Positions 1 to 8,322 of a stretch of DNA of 64,000 nucleotides are shown piece after piece. Position 1 is the first letter of the stretch, and each line of letters begins with the position of its first letter. Origin of the DNA: Planctomycetota bacterium. GTDB taxonomy: Bacteria; Planctomycetota; UBA1135; UBA2386. The translations under genes were made by a program, and so were the position numbers. The stretch covers positions 372,001 through 436,000 of the forward strand of contig JADJWQ010000001.1 of NCBI GenBank assembly GCA_016716265.1. Reading direction: 5' to 3'. The notes below the pieces were generated by a model. That model did no database searches. It saw only the letters and a program-made list of their open reading frames with translations, and had not been told where the DNA came from.

Positions 1-1017
1 CCAGCCGATCATCACCACGATGCCGGCGAACGCGAGCTGGTAGGTGATGAACACGGTCGCCTGCGAACGCCCCTTCGCCTGCAGCATGCGCCGCGTGCGG
101 TGCAGATACTCCGCATTGCTGCTGCTGAAATCGCGCAGGCGCTCCTCCTCGAGCTGGAACGCCTTGACGACCTTGATGCCCGACAGCATCTGGTTCATCG
201 ACTCGGTGGAGTCGCCCATCGCCGCGAGGCTGCCGCGCGACCGCCGGTGGACCTTGCGCCCGAGCCGGATCATCGGCAGTGCCATCAGCGGAATCGCCGG
301 CAGGAACAGCACGAGTGCCCACGGCGTGAACGACCCGACGATGATCACGTTGCCGAGCACCATCAGCGGATCGACGACGACGTGGTCGGACATCAGCGTG
401 AACGACCGGCTCAGCACCATCGTGTCGTTCGTCAGCCGCGAGATCAGCTCGCCCATACGGCGCCGCCCGAAGAAGCGCAGCGGCAGCCGCAGGATGTGCG
501 CGGCGAGCTCGTCCCGCAGCTCGACGACGATCTTGGACGCGAAGTAGCGGCTCAACAGCGTCGACAGGTAGATCGCCACCCCGCCGAGCAGGCCGAGGCC
601 GGCGGCGACCACCGCGCAGGCGAGCACCACCGCCTTGCCGTCGGCATTGCCGGAGAACTCGATCCCCAGCAGGTCGCGCAGCCAGATCGCGAAGTCCATG
701 AAGCCGCGCGTCAGCTGCTGGCCGAGGTCGGAGCCGACGGCGGGGACCAGACGGTGCGTCGGGTCCGCGACGGGCGCGGCCGGCGCGCCGCTCGCCGACT
801 GCGGAGCGATCGCGTCGAACAGCGGCTTGATCAGCAGGAACGGCGCCTTCGTGAAGAACGCCTCCAGCGACGCCGTGGCGAGCATCGCGGCGAACAGGCC
901 GCGATTGCGCCGGATGCCGCGCCCGATCAACGCGAAGAAGTCGCGCAGCGTCACGCCGCGTTCGGGTTCGGCACCCGGGGCGGCGGGCGGGCCTGGATTC
1001 GCCTGGGCGTCCGTCAT
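1..1017 (-). CDS. ABC transporter, MsbA-type permease half (partial)
   Basis: The gene reads leftward and runs off the window, so only its first 339 residues are visible. They form the transmembrane half of a fused lipid or multidrug ABC exporter. After a Pro/Ala-rich cytoplasmic leader come hydrophobic segments, then the family's conserved coupling region (FFGRRRMGELISRLTND, about residue 160) and the later SIKVVKAF-like helix, seen here as LSGIKVVKAFQLEEE. The ATP-binding domain would lie outside the window. The start is the ATG at 1015-1017, just inside the gap after the parvulin-like gene. In the family such proteins flip lipid A core or other lipids across the inner membrane. The substrate cannot be read from this half. 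The neighbouring secreted folding factor is consistent with an envelope role, but that is inference. Confidence 0.88.
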   Translation of the reverse strand, partial: MTDAQANPGPPAAPGAEPERGVTLRDFFALIGRGIRRNRGLFAAMLATASLEAFFTKAPFLLIKPLFDAIAPQSASGAPAAPVADPTHRLVPAVGSDLGQQLTRGFMDFAIWLRDLLGIEFSGNADGKAVVLACAVVAAGLGLLGGVAIYLSTLLSRYFASKIVVELRDELAAHILRLPLRFFGRRRMGELISRLTNDTMVLSRSFTLMSDHVVVDPLMVLGNVIIVGSFTPWALVLFLPAIPLMALPMIRLGRKVHRRSRGSLAAMGDSTESMNQMLSGIKVVKAFQLEEERLRDFSSSNAEYLHRTRRMLQAKGRSQATVFITYQLAFAGIVVMIGW

Positions 1018-1090
1018 GCGCAGCACGATGCGCGCGGGCTGCCCGGCGGCGCAAGCGCGGATCGGTGCCGATCCGCGCCGGCGCGCTCCG

Positions 1091-2719
1091 TCACTTCACT
1101 TCCGCGCGGGCCATGACCTCGTTGGCCCAGTCGAGGAAGCGGTGGCTCACGTAGTCCTGCCGCACCAGCTCACGGGTGCGCTCGTCGGCGACCGACACGC
1201 GGGTGCGCGCCGGCGTGCGGCTGTTGACCCGCACGATGTAGTAGGCGTCGGTCGAGCGCAGCGGGCCGACGACACTGCCCGGCTGGGCGTCGTAGTAGAG
1301 GTAGCTGCCGACCGAGTAGCCGAGCAGCAGGTCGGTGAACTCGCTCTCGCGCAGCAGCTGGCGCAGCTGGTTCAGCGACTTCGAGCCGAGCCGCCCCTGC
1401 TCCTTGTCGGTCGTGTAGTACTGCCCGTACTCCGCCTTGACCTCGTCGAACTTGCGGCCCGACTCGATCTCTGCCATCGCCTTCTCGGCGCGCTGGCGGG
1501 CGCCGTCCATGCCACCGGGGATCCACGCACCGGTCTGCTGGCTGCGGCCGAGGATCTGGATCACGTCGACGTTGACCTGCCCGTCCGCGAAGAACGAACC
1601 GTACTGGTCGGCGTGGGCCTGCAGGTTGTCGTCGTTGATGTCCTTCTCGATCATCCGCTCGAAGCTGCGGATCAGGCGCCAGCGCTGCCGGAACGCCTCG
1701 AGGCTCGGGTAGCCCTTGAAGGCCGTCGCGATCACCTCGGTGTTGAACGGCGTGCCGTCGAACTGGGCGCGATACTCGTCGAACTCCTTGCGGAACTCCT
1801 CGTCCGACAGGTAGGCGCCGGCCTTGACCAGCTCCTGGCGCAGCGCCTCGCGGACGACCACCTCGGTCACCGCGCGCTCGAGGTCCTGCACGTAGACGCC
1901 GGCCTTGATCTCGTCGAACGCCGCGGCGGTCTCCAGCGTGCGGTCGTTGACCGCCAGGCAGAACTGCGCGTCGAGCCCGTCCGACGGGTAGCGGATGTCG
2001 CTCCACGACTTCAGCTGCTTCTGCACCCAGCCGCGGCAGAGCTGCATCCAGAACGCCGGCAGCTCGCGCGCCTTGCCGGTCGCCTCGTCGATCGACGCCT
2101 TGACGAGGTTGTCCCAGAACGCCTTGCCGTCGCCGCCCTGCGCGGAGGCCATGATCGCCTCGCGCGTGACCTCGGGCCACTCGGTCGCGGGGCCCGGGAA
2201 GAACAGCTTGTCGAACAGGAGCGTCTGCCGGCGCTGCTCGAGGAACTGGTCCTTGTCCAGTCCGAACTGCGCGCGGATCGCCTCCCAGAACTCGATGCCC
2301 GGGTTCTTGAGCTGGAAGTCCTGCACGATCGAGCGGACGCCCTCGAGCAGCTCGTCCTCGCTGATCTCGAAGTCGGCCTTGTCACGGCCCTCCTCGATCG
2401 CGACCTCGAGCTGCTCCAGGACGAAGAACTCGGCGATCTTCGCCTCGACGGTCTTCGCCCCGACGAGGAACACCGCCTCGCGGCGGATCTGGTCGGCGGA
2501 CAGCTGCACCCCGTTGATCGAGACCGGCCGGATCAGCCCGACCCGGGCGTCGACCAGCTCGCGCTGGCGCCCCTGGACCTCGCGGAGCAGCTGGGTCGCG
2601 TCCTCCTGGGCGCGCGGCGAAGCGGAGAGGAGGACCGGCACCAGGGCGGCGAGGGTGAGCCCCGCCGAGCGGCGGATCCCGGTGCGGGCCCGGGGACGGG
2701 CACAGTGGTGGGCGGACAT
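1091..2719 (-). CDS. secreted parvulin/SurA-like peptidyl-prolyl isomerase
   Basis: The protein has 542 residues with an Arg-rich N-region and a hydrophobic core ending near ASPRAQ (about residue 38), typical of a Sec signal peptide. The mature part is helical and charged, like SurA/PpiC chaperones. Around residues 383-500 lies a degenerate parvulin-type rotamase domain, with a VDVIQIL strand, a helix with EIESGRKFDEV, a KEQGRLG turn and a final SVVGPLRSTDAYYIVRV stretch matching the family's end. The likely role is periplasmic folding of outer-membrane proteins. The start is the ATG at 2717-2719; an in-frame extension to 2911 lacks signal-peptide character. It is probably cotranscribed with the downstream ABC exporter (73-base gap) and divergent from the gene at 2935. 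Isomerase activity is not certain because catalytic residues are hard to place by eye. Confidence 0.75.
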   Translation of the reverse strand: MSAHHCARPRARTGIRRSAGLTLAALVPVLLSASPRAQEDATQLLREVQGRQRELVDARVGLIRPVSINGVQLSADQIRREAVFLVGAKTVEAKIAEFFVLEQLEVAIEEGRDKADFEISEDELLEGVRSIVQDFQLKNPGIEFWEAIRAQFGLDKDQFLEQRRQTLLFDKLFFPGPATEWPEVTREAIMASAQGGDGKAFWDNLVKASIDEATGKARELPAFWMQLCRGWVQKQLKSWSDIRYPSDGLDAQFCLAVNDRTLETAAAFDEIKAGVYVQDLERAVTEVVVREALRQELVKAGAYLSDEEFRKEFDEYRAQFDGTPFNTEVIATAFKGYPSLEAFRQRWRLIRSFERMIEKDINDDNLQAHADQYGSFFADGQVNVDVIQILGRSQQTGAWIPGGMDGARQRAEKAMAEIESGRKFDEVKAEYGQYYTTDKEQGRLGSKSLNQLRQLLRESEFTDLLLGYSVGSYLYYDAQPGSVVGPLRSTDAYYIVRVNSRTPARTRVSVADERTRELVRQDYVSHRFLDWANEVMARAEVK

Positions 2720-2934
2720 GATGGACTCGGATTCGGTTCGGTCAGCCAGCGGGACGGGGGAGCATACCGACGCTCCTCCGCGAAGCGAACAGCGCGGCGG
2801 CCGGGAGCCGGCCCGGCTCCGGCGGAAGACGGGGTGGCCAGGGCCAAGACTCCCGGAATTCGCGGGCCGCGCCGATCGCCCCCACCGACGGGCAGCGACC
2901 CGGAGGCCCACCGCGGTTACGATCCTGCGCCTCC

Positions 2935-3621
2935 ATGAAGAGCTACGAACCGCGCACGATCGCTCTGGGCGCCGAGCTGATCCACGCCCCGATCCAGCTC
3001 GAGGTCCGCCGCGTCCAGGCGATCCACAACGAGCTGTACCACCGGCCGGAGCTCTCCTACCAGAACTTCCAGGTGGCCCAGGACGGGGTGCACCTGAGCA
3101 ACCCGGCCGCGCAGCCCGGGCAGGTCTCGGTCGCGACCTTCCGCCCCGACCGCATCATGCTCCGCGAGGAGTTCCGCGACGGCACGATCGAGGACTTCGC
3201 GACCCGGCTCGTCAACGTGGTCGGGACCGCGTGGCGGCAACTCCACGTCCCGCAGTCGTTCGTGCAGGTGCTGTGGGCGCGCTCGCTGGTCAGCCCGCAG
3301 CACTGGACCGACTCGCGGCGCCTGTTCGTCGAGCGCATCCTCGGCGGCGGCACCGATGCGATGGCGACCTTCGAGCGGCCGATCGCGCAGACCACGGTCA
3401 GCCTGTCGTTCGCCCCCGCCGATCCGTCGCAGCCCGCCGTCGACCTGCGAATCGCGCCCTGGCTGCAGGAGCCGCGCTCGGTCTGGTTCGAGGTGGTCGG
3501 CAAGTTCACGGCGCCGATCGCGCCCGATCGGGTACCCGAGCTCGGCACCGCGCTGTACTCCACCTACGCGTTCCTGACCGGACCGGCGCTGCGTTGGCTC
3601 GAGGGCTTCGACCGGCCGTGA
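2935..3621 (+). CDS. hypothetical protein, 228 aa
   Basis: I do not recognise this protein. It starts MKSYEPRTIAL, has no signal peptide or membrane segment, and alternates beta-rich and helical stretches with several tryptophans near the C-terminus (IAPWLQEPRSVWFEV). It is probably cytoplasmic. Its TGA shares one base with the ATG of the next gene (TGATG at 3619-3623). It therefore appears to be the first gene of a four-gene translationally coupled unit with a lipoprotein, a HEAT-repeat protein and a metallopeptidase-like protein. The start is the ATG at 2935; the 215 bases upstream are the divergent promoter region shared with the parvulin gene. GC-rich third positions agree with its neighbours, which supports it being real. 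Confidence 0.72.
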   Translation: MKSYEPRTIALGAELIHAPIQLEVRRVQAIHNELYHRPELSYQNFQVAQDGVHLSNPAAQPGQVSVATFRPDRIMLREEFRDGTIEDFATRLVNVVGTAWRQLHVPQSFVQVLWARSLVSPQHWTDSRRLFVERILGGGTDAMATFERPIAQTTVSLSFAPADPSQPAVDLRIAPWLQEPRSVWFEVVGKFTAPIAPDRVPELGTALYSTYAFLTGPALRWLEGFDRP

Positions 3622-4334
3622 TGCGCTCGCCTGCCCGCCGAGCGGTCGGCCCGCTCGTCATCGCGCTGTGCGCCGCGTGGCTCGGCGCGCTCACCGGCTG
3701 CGACCGCGAGCCCGCGGCGGCGACGCCCGCGCCCGCCGTGGCGCCGGCGCCCGGCGTGCTGCTCCAGTTCGGGCCCTACCGCGTGCTGCGCGAGGACCTC
3801 GAGCCGCTCGACGCGTGGCTCGCCGGGTTCGACCAGACGATGGGTCGCAAGTACCGCATCCGTGAGCTGCTCGACCAGCACCTGCTGCCGGTCGCGATGG
3901 CGCGGGTGGACTTCGCCACGGAGCGCGCCGCGCTGCGCGCCCGCGCCGAGGAGCTGTGCGCGACCTGCGGCAACGCGCTCGAGCTGCGCCGCCGGGGCGC
4001 CATCGCCGGCGGCTACCAGCCGCCCGCCCCGCTGACGCGCTCGGATCTGCCGCTCGCCGCGGCGAGCTGGGCGCTGCGCGTCGAACACATCGGCGCCGTC
4101 AGCCCGCCGATCGAGACGCCGCAGGGCTTCCTGGTGCTCGGCCTGGAGGACATCCTGCCAGGGGTCACCTCCGTGCTGGACCGCGCGGTCGCGATGGTCG
4201 TGCCGTTCCTGCAAGGTGACCTCGCGTCGTTCGATGCCTGGCTCGCCGATCGCAAGCGGGCGATGGCCGGCCAGGTGACCTATTGCCACCCCGACCTGGA
4301 AGGAACGCTGCCCGCATGGCTCGACGCCCGTTGA
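3621..4334 (+). CDS. lipoprotein with PpiC-like fold remnant
   Basis: The protein has 237 residues. The N-terminus MRSPARRAVGPLVIAL...LTGC is a lipoprotein signal with a clear lipobox, the acylated cysteine falling near residue 27. An Ala/Pro linker follows, then about 190 residues with a charged helical part and a short segment (ETPQGFLVLGLEDI) that resembles the last strand of parvulin domains. It may be a degenerate PPIase-like chaperone, but this is weak. It overlaps the previous gene by one base, and its 3' end overlaps the ATG of the HEAT-repeat gene by 19 bases, so coupled translation is likely. It would be anchored in a membrane facing the periplasm. The CxxC pair (ELCATCGNAL) in the middle could form a disulfide. 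Confidence 0.75.
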   Translation: MRSPARRAVGPLVIALCAAWLGALTGCDREPAAATPAPAVAPAPGVLLQFGPYRVLREDLEPLDAWLAGFDQTMGRKYRIRELLDQHLLPVAMARVDFATERAALRARAEELCATCGNALELRRRGAIAGGYQPPAPLTRSDLPLAAASWALRVEHIGAVSPPIETPQGFLVLGLEDILPGVTSVLDRAVAMVVPFLQGDLASFDAWLADRKRAMAGQVTYCHPDLEGTLPAWLDAR

Positions 4335-5191
4335 CGGTCGCGCGGCTCGCCGCCGCGACGCTCGCCGCCCTGCTGCCGGTCGCCGCGCCGGGAGCACAGG
4401 ACCCCACCCCGCCGAAGCCCGACGAGAGGCCGGTCGCCTGGCCGAAGCTCGGCGCGAACGACGAGCTGCGCATCAAGCGGGAGCTGCGCCAGCTCGGCGA
4501 CGCGGACCCCGAGGTCGCGGCCGCCGCCGAGGCCGGGCTCGTCGAGCACGGCGCCGGCGTCGCGCCGTACGTGATCCGGCGCCTGGACGACACCGAGGTC
4601 GCCAACGTCCCGGCGCTGCGCCGCGTGCTCGACACCGTCGTCGACTGGCAGTACCTGCCGCTCGTCGTGAAGCGGGCGGACGACAAGTCCGTCGAGCTCC
4701 GGCGCTGGGTCGTCCGCTGGCTGGCCCGCGCGCACGACGAGCGCGCCGCCGCGGTGCTGCGTGCGGCGTCGACCGACGCCGATCCCCAGATCGCGTTCTG
4801 CGCCGTGGTCGGGCGGCTCGGCCTCGGCGACGCCGACGCGCTCGAGCCCGTGCTGCGGGCGTGCAGCGGTGGCGACTGGCGCGAGCAGGTCTCGCTGTGC
4901 GCCGAGGTGCTGCCCGCGGTGCGGGGAGCGCGCTTCGCGGACGCGCTGATCCAGCGCATCGCCGATCAGGACGAGCTGACCCGCGTCGCCGGCCTGCGCC
5001 TGTTGCGCTACCTGGCCCCGGCGTCGCACGCGCGCCTGGTCGCGACCTTCCTCAATGCCAGCGAGCACGGCGTCAAGAAGGCCGCGATCAACGCGCTGCG
5101 GGTCATCGTCGACGGTGCCGCGCCGATGGAGGAGCTGTCGGTGTTCCAGGCGATCGACATGGCGAACGCGTGGAAGGAGCGGGTGAAGTGA
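4316..5191 (+). CDS. secreted HEAT-repeat protein
   Basis: The protein has 291 residues from the ATG at 4316, which is preceded by GGAAGGA about 11 bases upstream and lies inside the end of the previous gene. It carries an N-terminal signal peptide ending near APGAQ. The rest is built of repeating helical pairs rich in Ala, Leu, Val and Arg (for example LRRWVVRWLARAHDERAAAVL, then VCGRLGLGDADALEPVL-like units), typical of HEAT/armadillo scaffolds. It therefore probably serves as a protein-protein interaction platform outside the cytoplasm. Its stop overlaps the GTG start of the next gene (GTGA, 5188-5191). The repeat count is about six by eye. No catalytic residues are evident. Confidence 0.78.
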   Translation: MARRPLTVARLAAATLAALLPVAAPGAQDPTPPKPDERPVAWPKLGANDELRIKRELRQLGDADPEVAAAAEAGLVEHGAGVAPYVIRRLDDTEVANVPALRRVLDTVVDWQYLPLVVKRADDKSVELRRWVVRWLARAHDERAAAVLRAASTDADPQIAFCAVVGRLGLGDADALEPVLRACSGGDWREQVSLCAEVLPAVRGARFADALIQRIADQDELTRVAGLRLLRYLAPASHARLVATFLNASEHGVKKAAINALRVIVDGAAPMEELSVFQAIDMANAWKERVK

Positions 5192-6480
5192 CCTGCGCAC
5201 GGACCACGGCGCGTCCCGCGAGCCCCCAGCGCGGAAGGTCGGTCCGGTGCGCGCTCGCGTGCCTGGCGCTCGCGCTGCTGGCCGGCGGTGCGGCGGCCCA
5301 GCGCGACCAGACGCCGCGCTGGCGGATCGATCCGTACACGCGTAACGATCCGCGCCTGATGGAGCGGCTCGGCTACGTGTCGTACGGCCCGTTCGAGTTC
5401 GGCCAGCGGGGCACCAAGCCGGTGACGACGACCGACATCGACGCGCACCTCGAGGACGACCAGATCCTGTGGGTCGAGACCGCCCACTTCAAGATCGGCA
5501 TGACGCTCGAGGAGTGGGTCGTCCCGCTCGATCCACCGATCAAGGCGAAGATCCGTGCCGAACTCACCGAGCTCCAGGAGCGCTCGGGCATCTCGCGGAT
5601 CAATCCGAAGACCCGCAAGCTCGACCGCTGGCTGCGTCTGCACCTGTTCGCACAGCGCCTCGAGAAGCACTATGCGCGGATGTCCGCGCTGCTCGGCGTG
5701 ACGGACGACAGCTTCCCGAAGGACCCCGAGGACCGGAAGCAGTGGACCGGTCAGTACGCCGGCGAGGGTCCCTTCCTGGGCCAGCGCGGGAAGTACCTGT
5801 TCCTGCTGTTCGAGCGCGACCGCGACTACGACGACTACCTCGCGTCGTTCACCGGCCGGCGCACGATCGGCGGGCAGCAATGGAACTTCATCGAGGTCGA
5901 CTCGCTGTTCTACGGCTGCTCCGCGGACAATCCCGAGGAGGACGGTCGCCTGCGCGACGACACCGCCATGCACGGCCACGTCATGCACGCGGCAACACAC
6001 TCGCTGCTCAACGGCTACCTGCACTACAACTACGACATGCCGGTGTGGATCCGCGAAGGGCTCGCACACTGGTTCGAGCGCGAGGTCTCACCGCGCTTCA
6101 ACTCGTACACGCGCGGCGAGGGCGCCGCGATGTTCGAAGCATCGAAGTGGCGGTTCGACCTCGAGGCCCGCTCGATGGCCGCGAACGACGACTTCACGCC
6201 GATGAGCGAGGCGATGCAGTGGCGCGATTTCGGCCAGATGGACTTCGAGGACCACGTGGCGCTGTGGTCGCGCTGGGACTACCTGCTGACCTTCGGCCAG
6301 GAGAAGTTCGCGAAGTTCATGCGCATGGCGAAGGGCCAGATCGACCCGATCAGCGGCATGCTGAACGGCGACGTGCTCGACGGCACGCGCGAGGCGCTGC
6401 GCGAGGCGTACGGGCTGACGCCGCTGACCCTCGACGAGCGCTGGAAGGCCTGGGCGCTCGAGACCTACCCGACCCGCTGA
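5188..6480 (+). CDS. secreted metallopeptidase-like protein lacking the catalytic Glu
   Basis: The protein has 430 residues from the GTG at 5188, which overlaps the preceding TGA. A signal peptide ends near GGAAAQ (about residue 37). The architecture resembles DUF1570-type gluzincins: a VETAHFKI opening strand, a helical middle, and then the zinc-site region. Where active members have HExxH, this protein has H267-A-A-T-H271. The distal WIREGLAHWFE motif (E290) is intact. The two histidines and the distal glutamate could still bind zinc, but the general-base glutamate is an alanine. Either it is a binding or scaffold pseudoenzyme, or the chemistry has moved. It ends a four-gene overlapping unit, and a convergent gene follows 23 bases later. 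Confidence 0.8.
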   Translation: MTCARTTARPASPQRGRSVRCALACLALALLAGGAAAQRDQTPRWRIDPYTRNDPRLMERLGYVSYGPFEFGQRGTKPVTTTDIDAHLEDDQILWVETAHFKIGMTLEEWVVPLDPPIKAKIRAELTELQERSGISRINPKTRKLDRWLRLHLFAQRLEKHYARMSALLGVTDDSFPKDPEDRKQWTGQYAGEGPFLGQRGKYLFLLFERDRDYDDYLASFTGRRTIGGQQWNFIEVDSLFYGCSADNPEEDGRLRDDTAMHGHVMHAATHSLLNGYLHYNYDMPVWIREGLAHWFEREVSPRFNSYTRGEGAAMFEASKWRFDLEARSMAANDDFTPMSEAMQWRDFGQMDFEDHVALWSRWDYLLTFGQEKFAKFMRMAKGQIDPISGMLNGDVLDGTREALREAYGLTPLTLDERWKAWALETYPTR

Positions 6481-6503
6481 GCGGCGACCGCGCGCCGGTC
6501 GCC

Positions 6504-7214
6504 TCACGGCGTCCAGAGGATCCACGCCCAGGTCGGCAGCAGCGACAACAACGACGTCGCGACCCACTCGGGGCCCTCGGCGCCCATGGCGAGCGCGTCC
6601 TCCTGCGGCAGCTCGCGCACGAGGTGCAGCCAGTGGTCACCGGGCGTGTAGGCGTCGAAGTACTCGCGCTGGTTCTGACGGTGCGCCTCGCTCGCCCACC
6701 AGATGTTCCGCCAGTCGTGCATGCGCAGGCCGAAGCCGCCGGGCAACGAGCGCAGCAGCTGGCACCACTCGGCCATGCCCGCCTCGGTCGCGGTGCGCTT
6801 CTTCAGGTTCTGGCCGTCCCACCAGGCCTGCGGGTGGATACGGAGCGCGGCCTCGACGACCTGGTGGTCCATCGAGACCTCGAGCACGGTCTGGATGTAG
6901 TGGGTCTCGGCGTCCTTGCCGAGCGCCTCGCCGAAGTAGGCCGCCAGCTTCTTCCGCTCGCGGCTGCCCCGGCACAGGTAGGCGCGCTGCTCGCGGACCC
7001 GGAAGCTGTTGAACGAGTACGGGTGGTGCAAACCCGCCATCGAGTCGAGCGTGTAGCCGGCCTCCTTCGCGCGCGCCTTGACCGCATCGGCGATCGCCTT
7101 GAGCTTGCGCCGCACGCCCAGCCGCAGCGCGTTGTACTCGGGGTCGTCCTGGCGGTGCCGGGCGTAGACCTTGAAGTCGCGTTCCAGAAAGGGCTCGAGG
7201 CTCTTCGCGGGCAT
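6504..7214 (-). CDS. hypothetical cytoplasmic protein, 236 aa
   Basis: I do not recognise the family. From the ATG at 7212-7214 it begins MPAKSLEPFLERDFKVYARH and has no signal peptide or transmembrane segment. It is rich in Trp, His, Arg and Tyr, with a KLKAIADAVKARAKEAGY helix, and it ends in an unusual WVATSLLSLLPTWAWILWTP tail. A longer in-frame reading to 7463 overlaps the start of the divergent outer-membrane gene and has low-complexity sequence, so I rejected it. The gene converges on the metallopeptidase-like gene and diverges from the beta-barrel lipoprotein gene. Codon bias matches its neighbours. Confidence 0.7.
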   Translation of the reverse strand: MPAKSLEPFLERDFKVYARHRQDDPEYNALRLGVRRKLKAIADAVKARAKEAGYTLDSMAGLHHPYSFNSFRVREQRAYLCRGSRERKKLAAYFGEALGKDAETHYIQTVLEVSMDHQVVEAALRIHPQAWWDGQNLKKRTATEAGMAEWCQLLRSLPGGFGLRMHDWRNIWWASEAHRQNQREYFDAYTPGDHWLHLVRELPQEDALAMGAEGPEWVATSLLSLLPTWAWILWTP

Positions 7215-7311
7215 CGGAAGCGACGATAGCGCCGGTCGGACCCGATGCGTATCTTCCAGCGCGGGCCGCGATCGCTGCGCTGCCGCACGGAGCGCGGAGG
7301 CCCGGAATCCC

Positions 7312-8190
7312 GTGACTCCCTCGACGCAGCACCGACTCCCGCGCGCCGCGCGCCGGCCGCACCGACCCGTCTCGGCCGCGCTGCTGCTGGCGCTGTCGCT
7401 CGCGCAGGGCTGCTCCTGGCTGCCCGGACTCGAGGACCCCGAGGTCGTGCTGTCGCCGCGCATGTACCTCTACCAGCACGAGGGCAGCGCGCGGATGCAG
7501 TCGTTCGACAGCGGCGGCGTGGTGAACAACGCCGCGATGGACGTCTCGCTGTTCGGCCAGCAGCGACGCGACGAGGACTACGGCGGCGTCATCTCGATCG
7601 GCAACGGGTTCTCGGGCGTCGAGCTGTTCTACCAGCGCGCCAAGATCGACGACTCGAAGCACGGCGTCCTGACATCGAACTTCGGGGCGCTGACCGCGGG
7701 CACCGAGGTCAACTCGGAGCTCGACTACCAGGAGTACCGGATCGGCTACGTCGCCGAGGTCTTCGGTCACGAGTTCCCGGTCGACGACGACGACGACGTG
7801 CTGATCCAGCTCGGCGTCGGCGGCGCGATCGACCACCGCACCGGCGACTTCATCGCCTACGACGTCGCCAATCCGACCAGCTACCAGGTCATCGACTTCA
7901 AGGACGACGGCACGCCCTACCTGTGGCTGCGCGGCCGCGCCACCTGGCGCAACGTGTCGTTCCAGGCCGACTGGTCGTTCAATCCCGACGTCGACTTCGG
8001 CGGGGACTTCGAGGGACACCGCCACGACCTCGAGCTGCTCGGTCGCTACACGCTCGAAGCCCAGGACGTCGCCTTCCTGCTCGGCTACCGGTGGTCGGAC
8101 CTCCCGGCGAGCGCGTCGGAGCAGGGCCTCCGCTACGACACGAGCTTCGCCGTCGAGGGCTACGTCATCGGGCTCGAGGTCCTGTTCTGA
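7312..8190 (+). CDS. outer-membrane beta-barrel lipoprotein
   Basis: The protein has 292 residues from the GTG at 7312, chosen because GGAGG lies about 11 bases upstream and because it places a lipoprotein signal (ALLLALSLAQGC) at the N-terminus. The mature part consists of alternating hydrophobic/polar strands of 9-12 residues with acidic loops (for example PVDDDDDVLIQLGVGGAI) and ends in an aromatic-hydrophobic strand (YVIGLEVLF). That is typical of small outer-membrane beta barrels. About ten to twelve strands can be drawn. Its function may be a pore or a structural barrel; no ligand is evident. It is monocistronic: divergent from the gene to the left and convergent with the transglutaminase-like gene to the right. 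Confidence 0.72.
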   Translation: MTPSTQHRLPRAARRPHRPVSAALLLALSLAQGCSWLPGLEDPEVVLSPRMYLYQHEGSARMQSFDSGGVVNNAAMDVSLFGQQRRDEDYGGVISIGNGFSGVELFYQRAKIDDSKHGVLTSNFGALTAGTEVNSELDYQEYRIGYVAEVFGHEFPVDDDDDVLIQLGVGGAIDHRTGDFIAYDVANPTSYQVIDFKDDGTPYLWLRGRATWRNVSFQADWSFNPDVDFGGDFEGHRHDLELLGRYTLEAQDVAFLLGYRWSDLPASASEQGLRYDTSFAVEGYVIGLEVLF

Positions 8191-8322
8191 GTCGCCGGCG
8201 GCCGGCGGACCTCGCGGTCGCTACCCATGGCCGGCCGCACCGACACCCTGCCGCGGTCACGCGGGACGCCGGCTGGAAGGCCGGCCGACGACCTGCCCGA
8301 CCAAGCGACGGGATCCGGTGAG

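Noticed and set aside
1091..2938. Very long rightward frame opposite the parvulin-like gene (635-2938)
   Set aside because: It is the antisense shadow of a GC-rich gene; the translation is Arg/Ala/Asp-rich and has no domain, whereas the minus-strand product has a signal peptide and a rotamase-like domain.
8268..8285. GCCGGC/GCCGGC inverted repeat between two convergent genes
   Set aside because: A six-base GC stem is expected by chance at this base composition and has no T-run.
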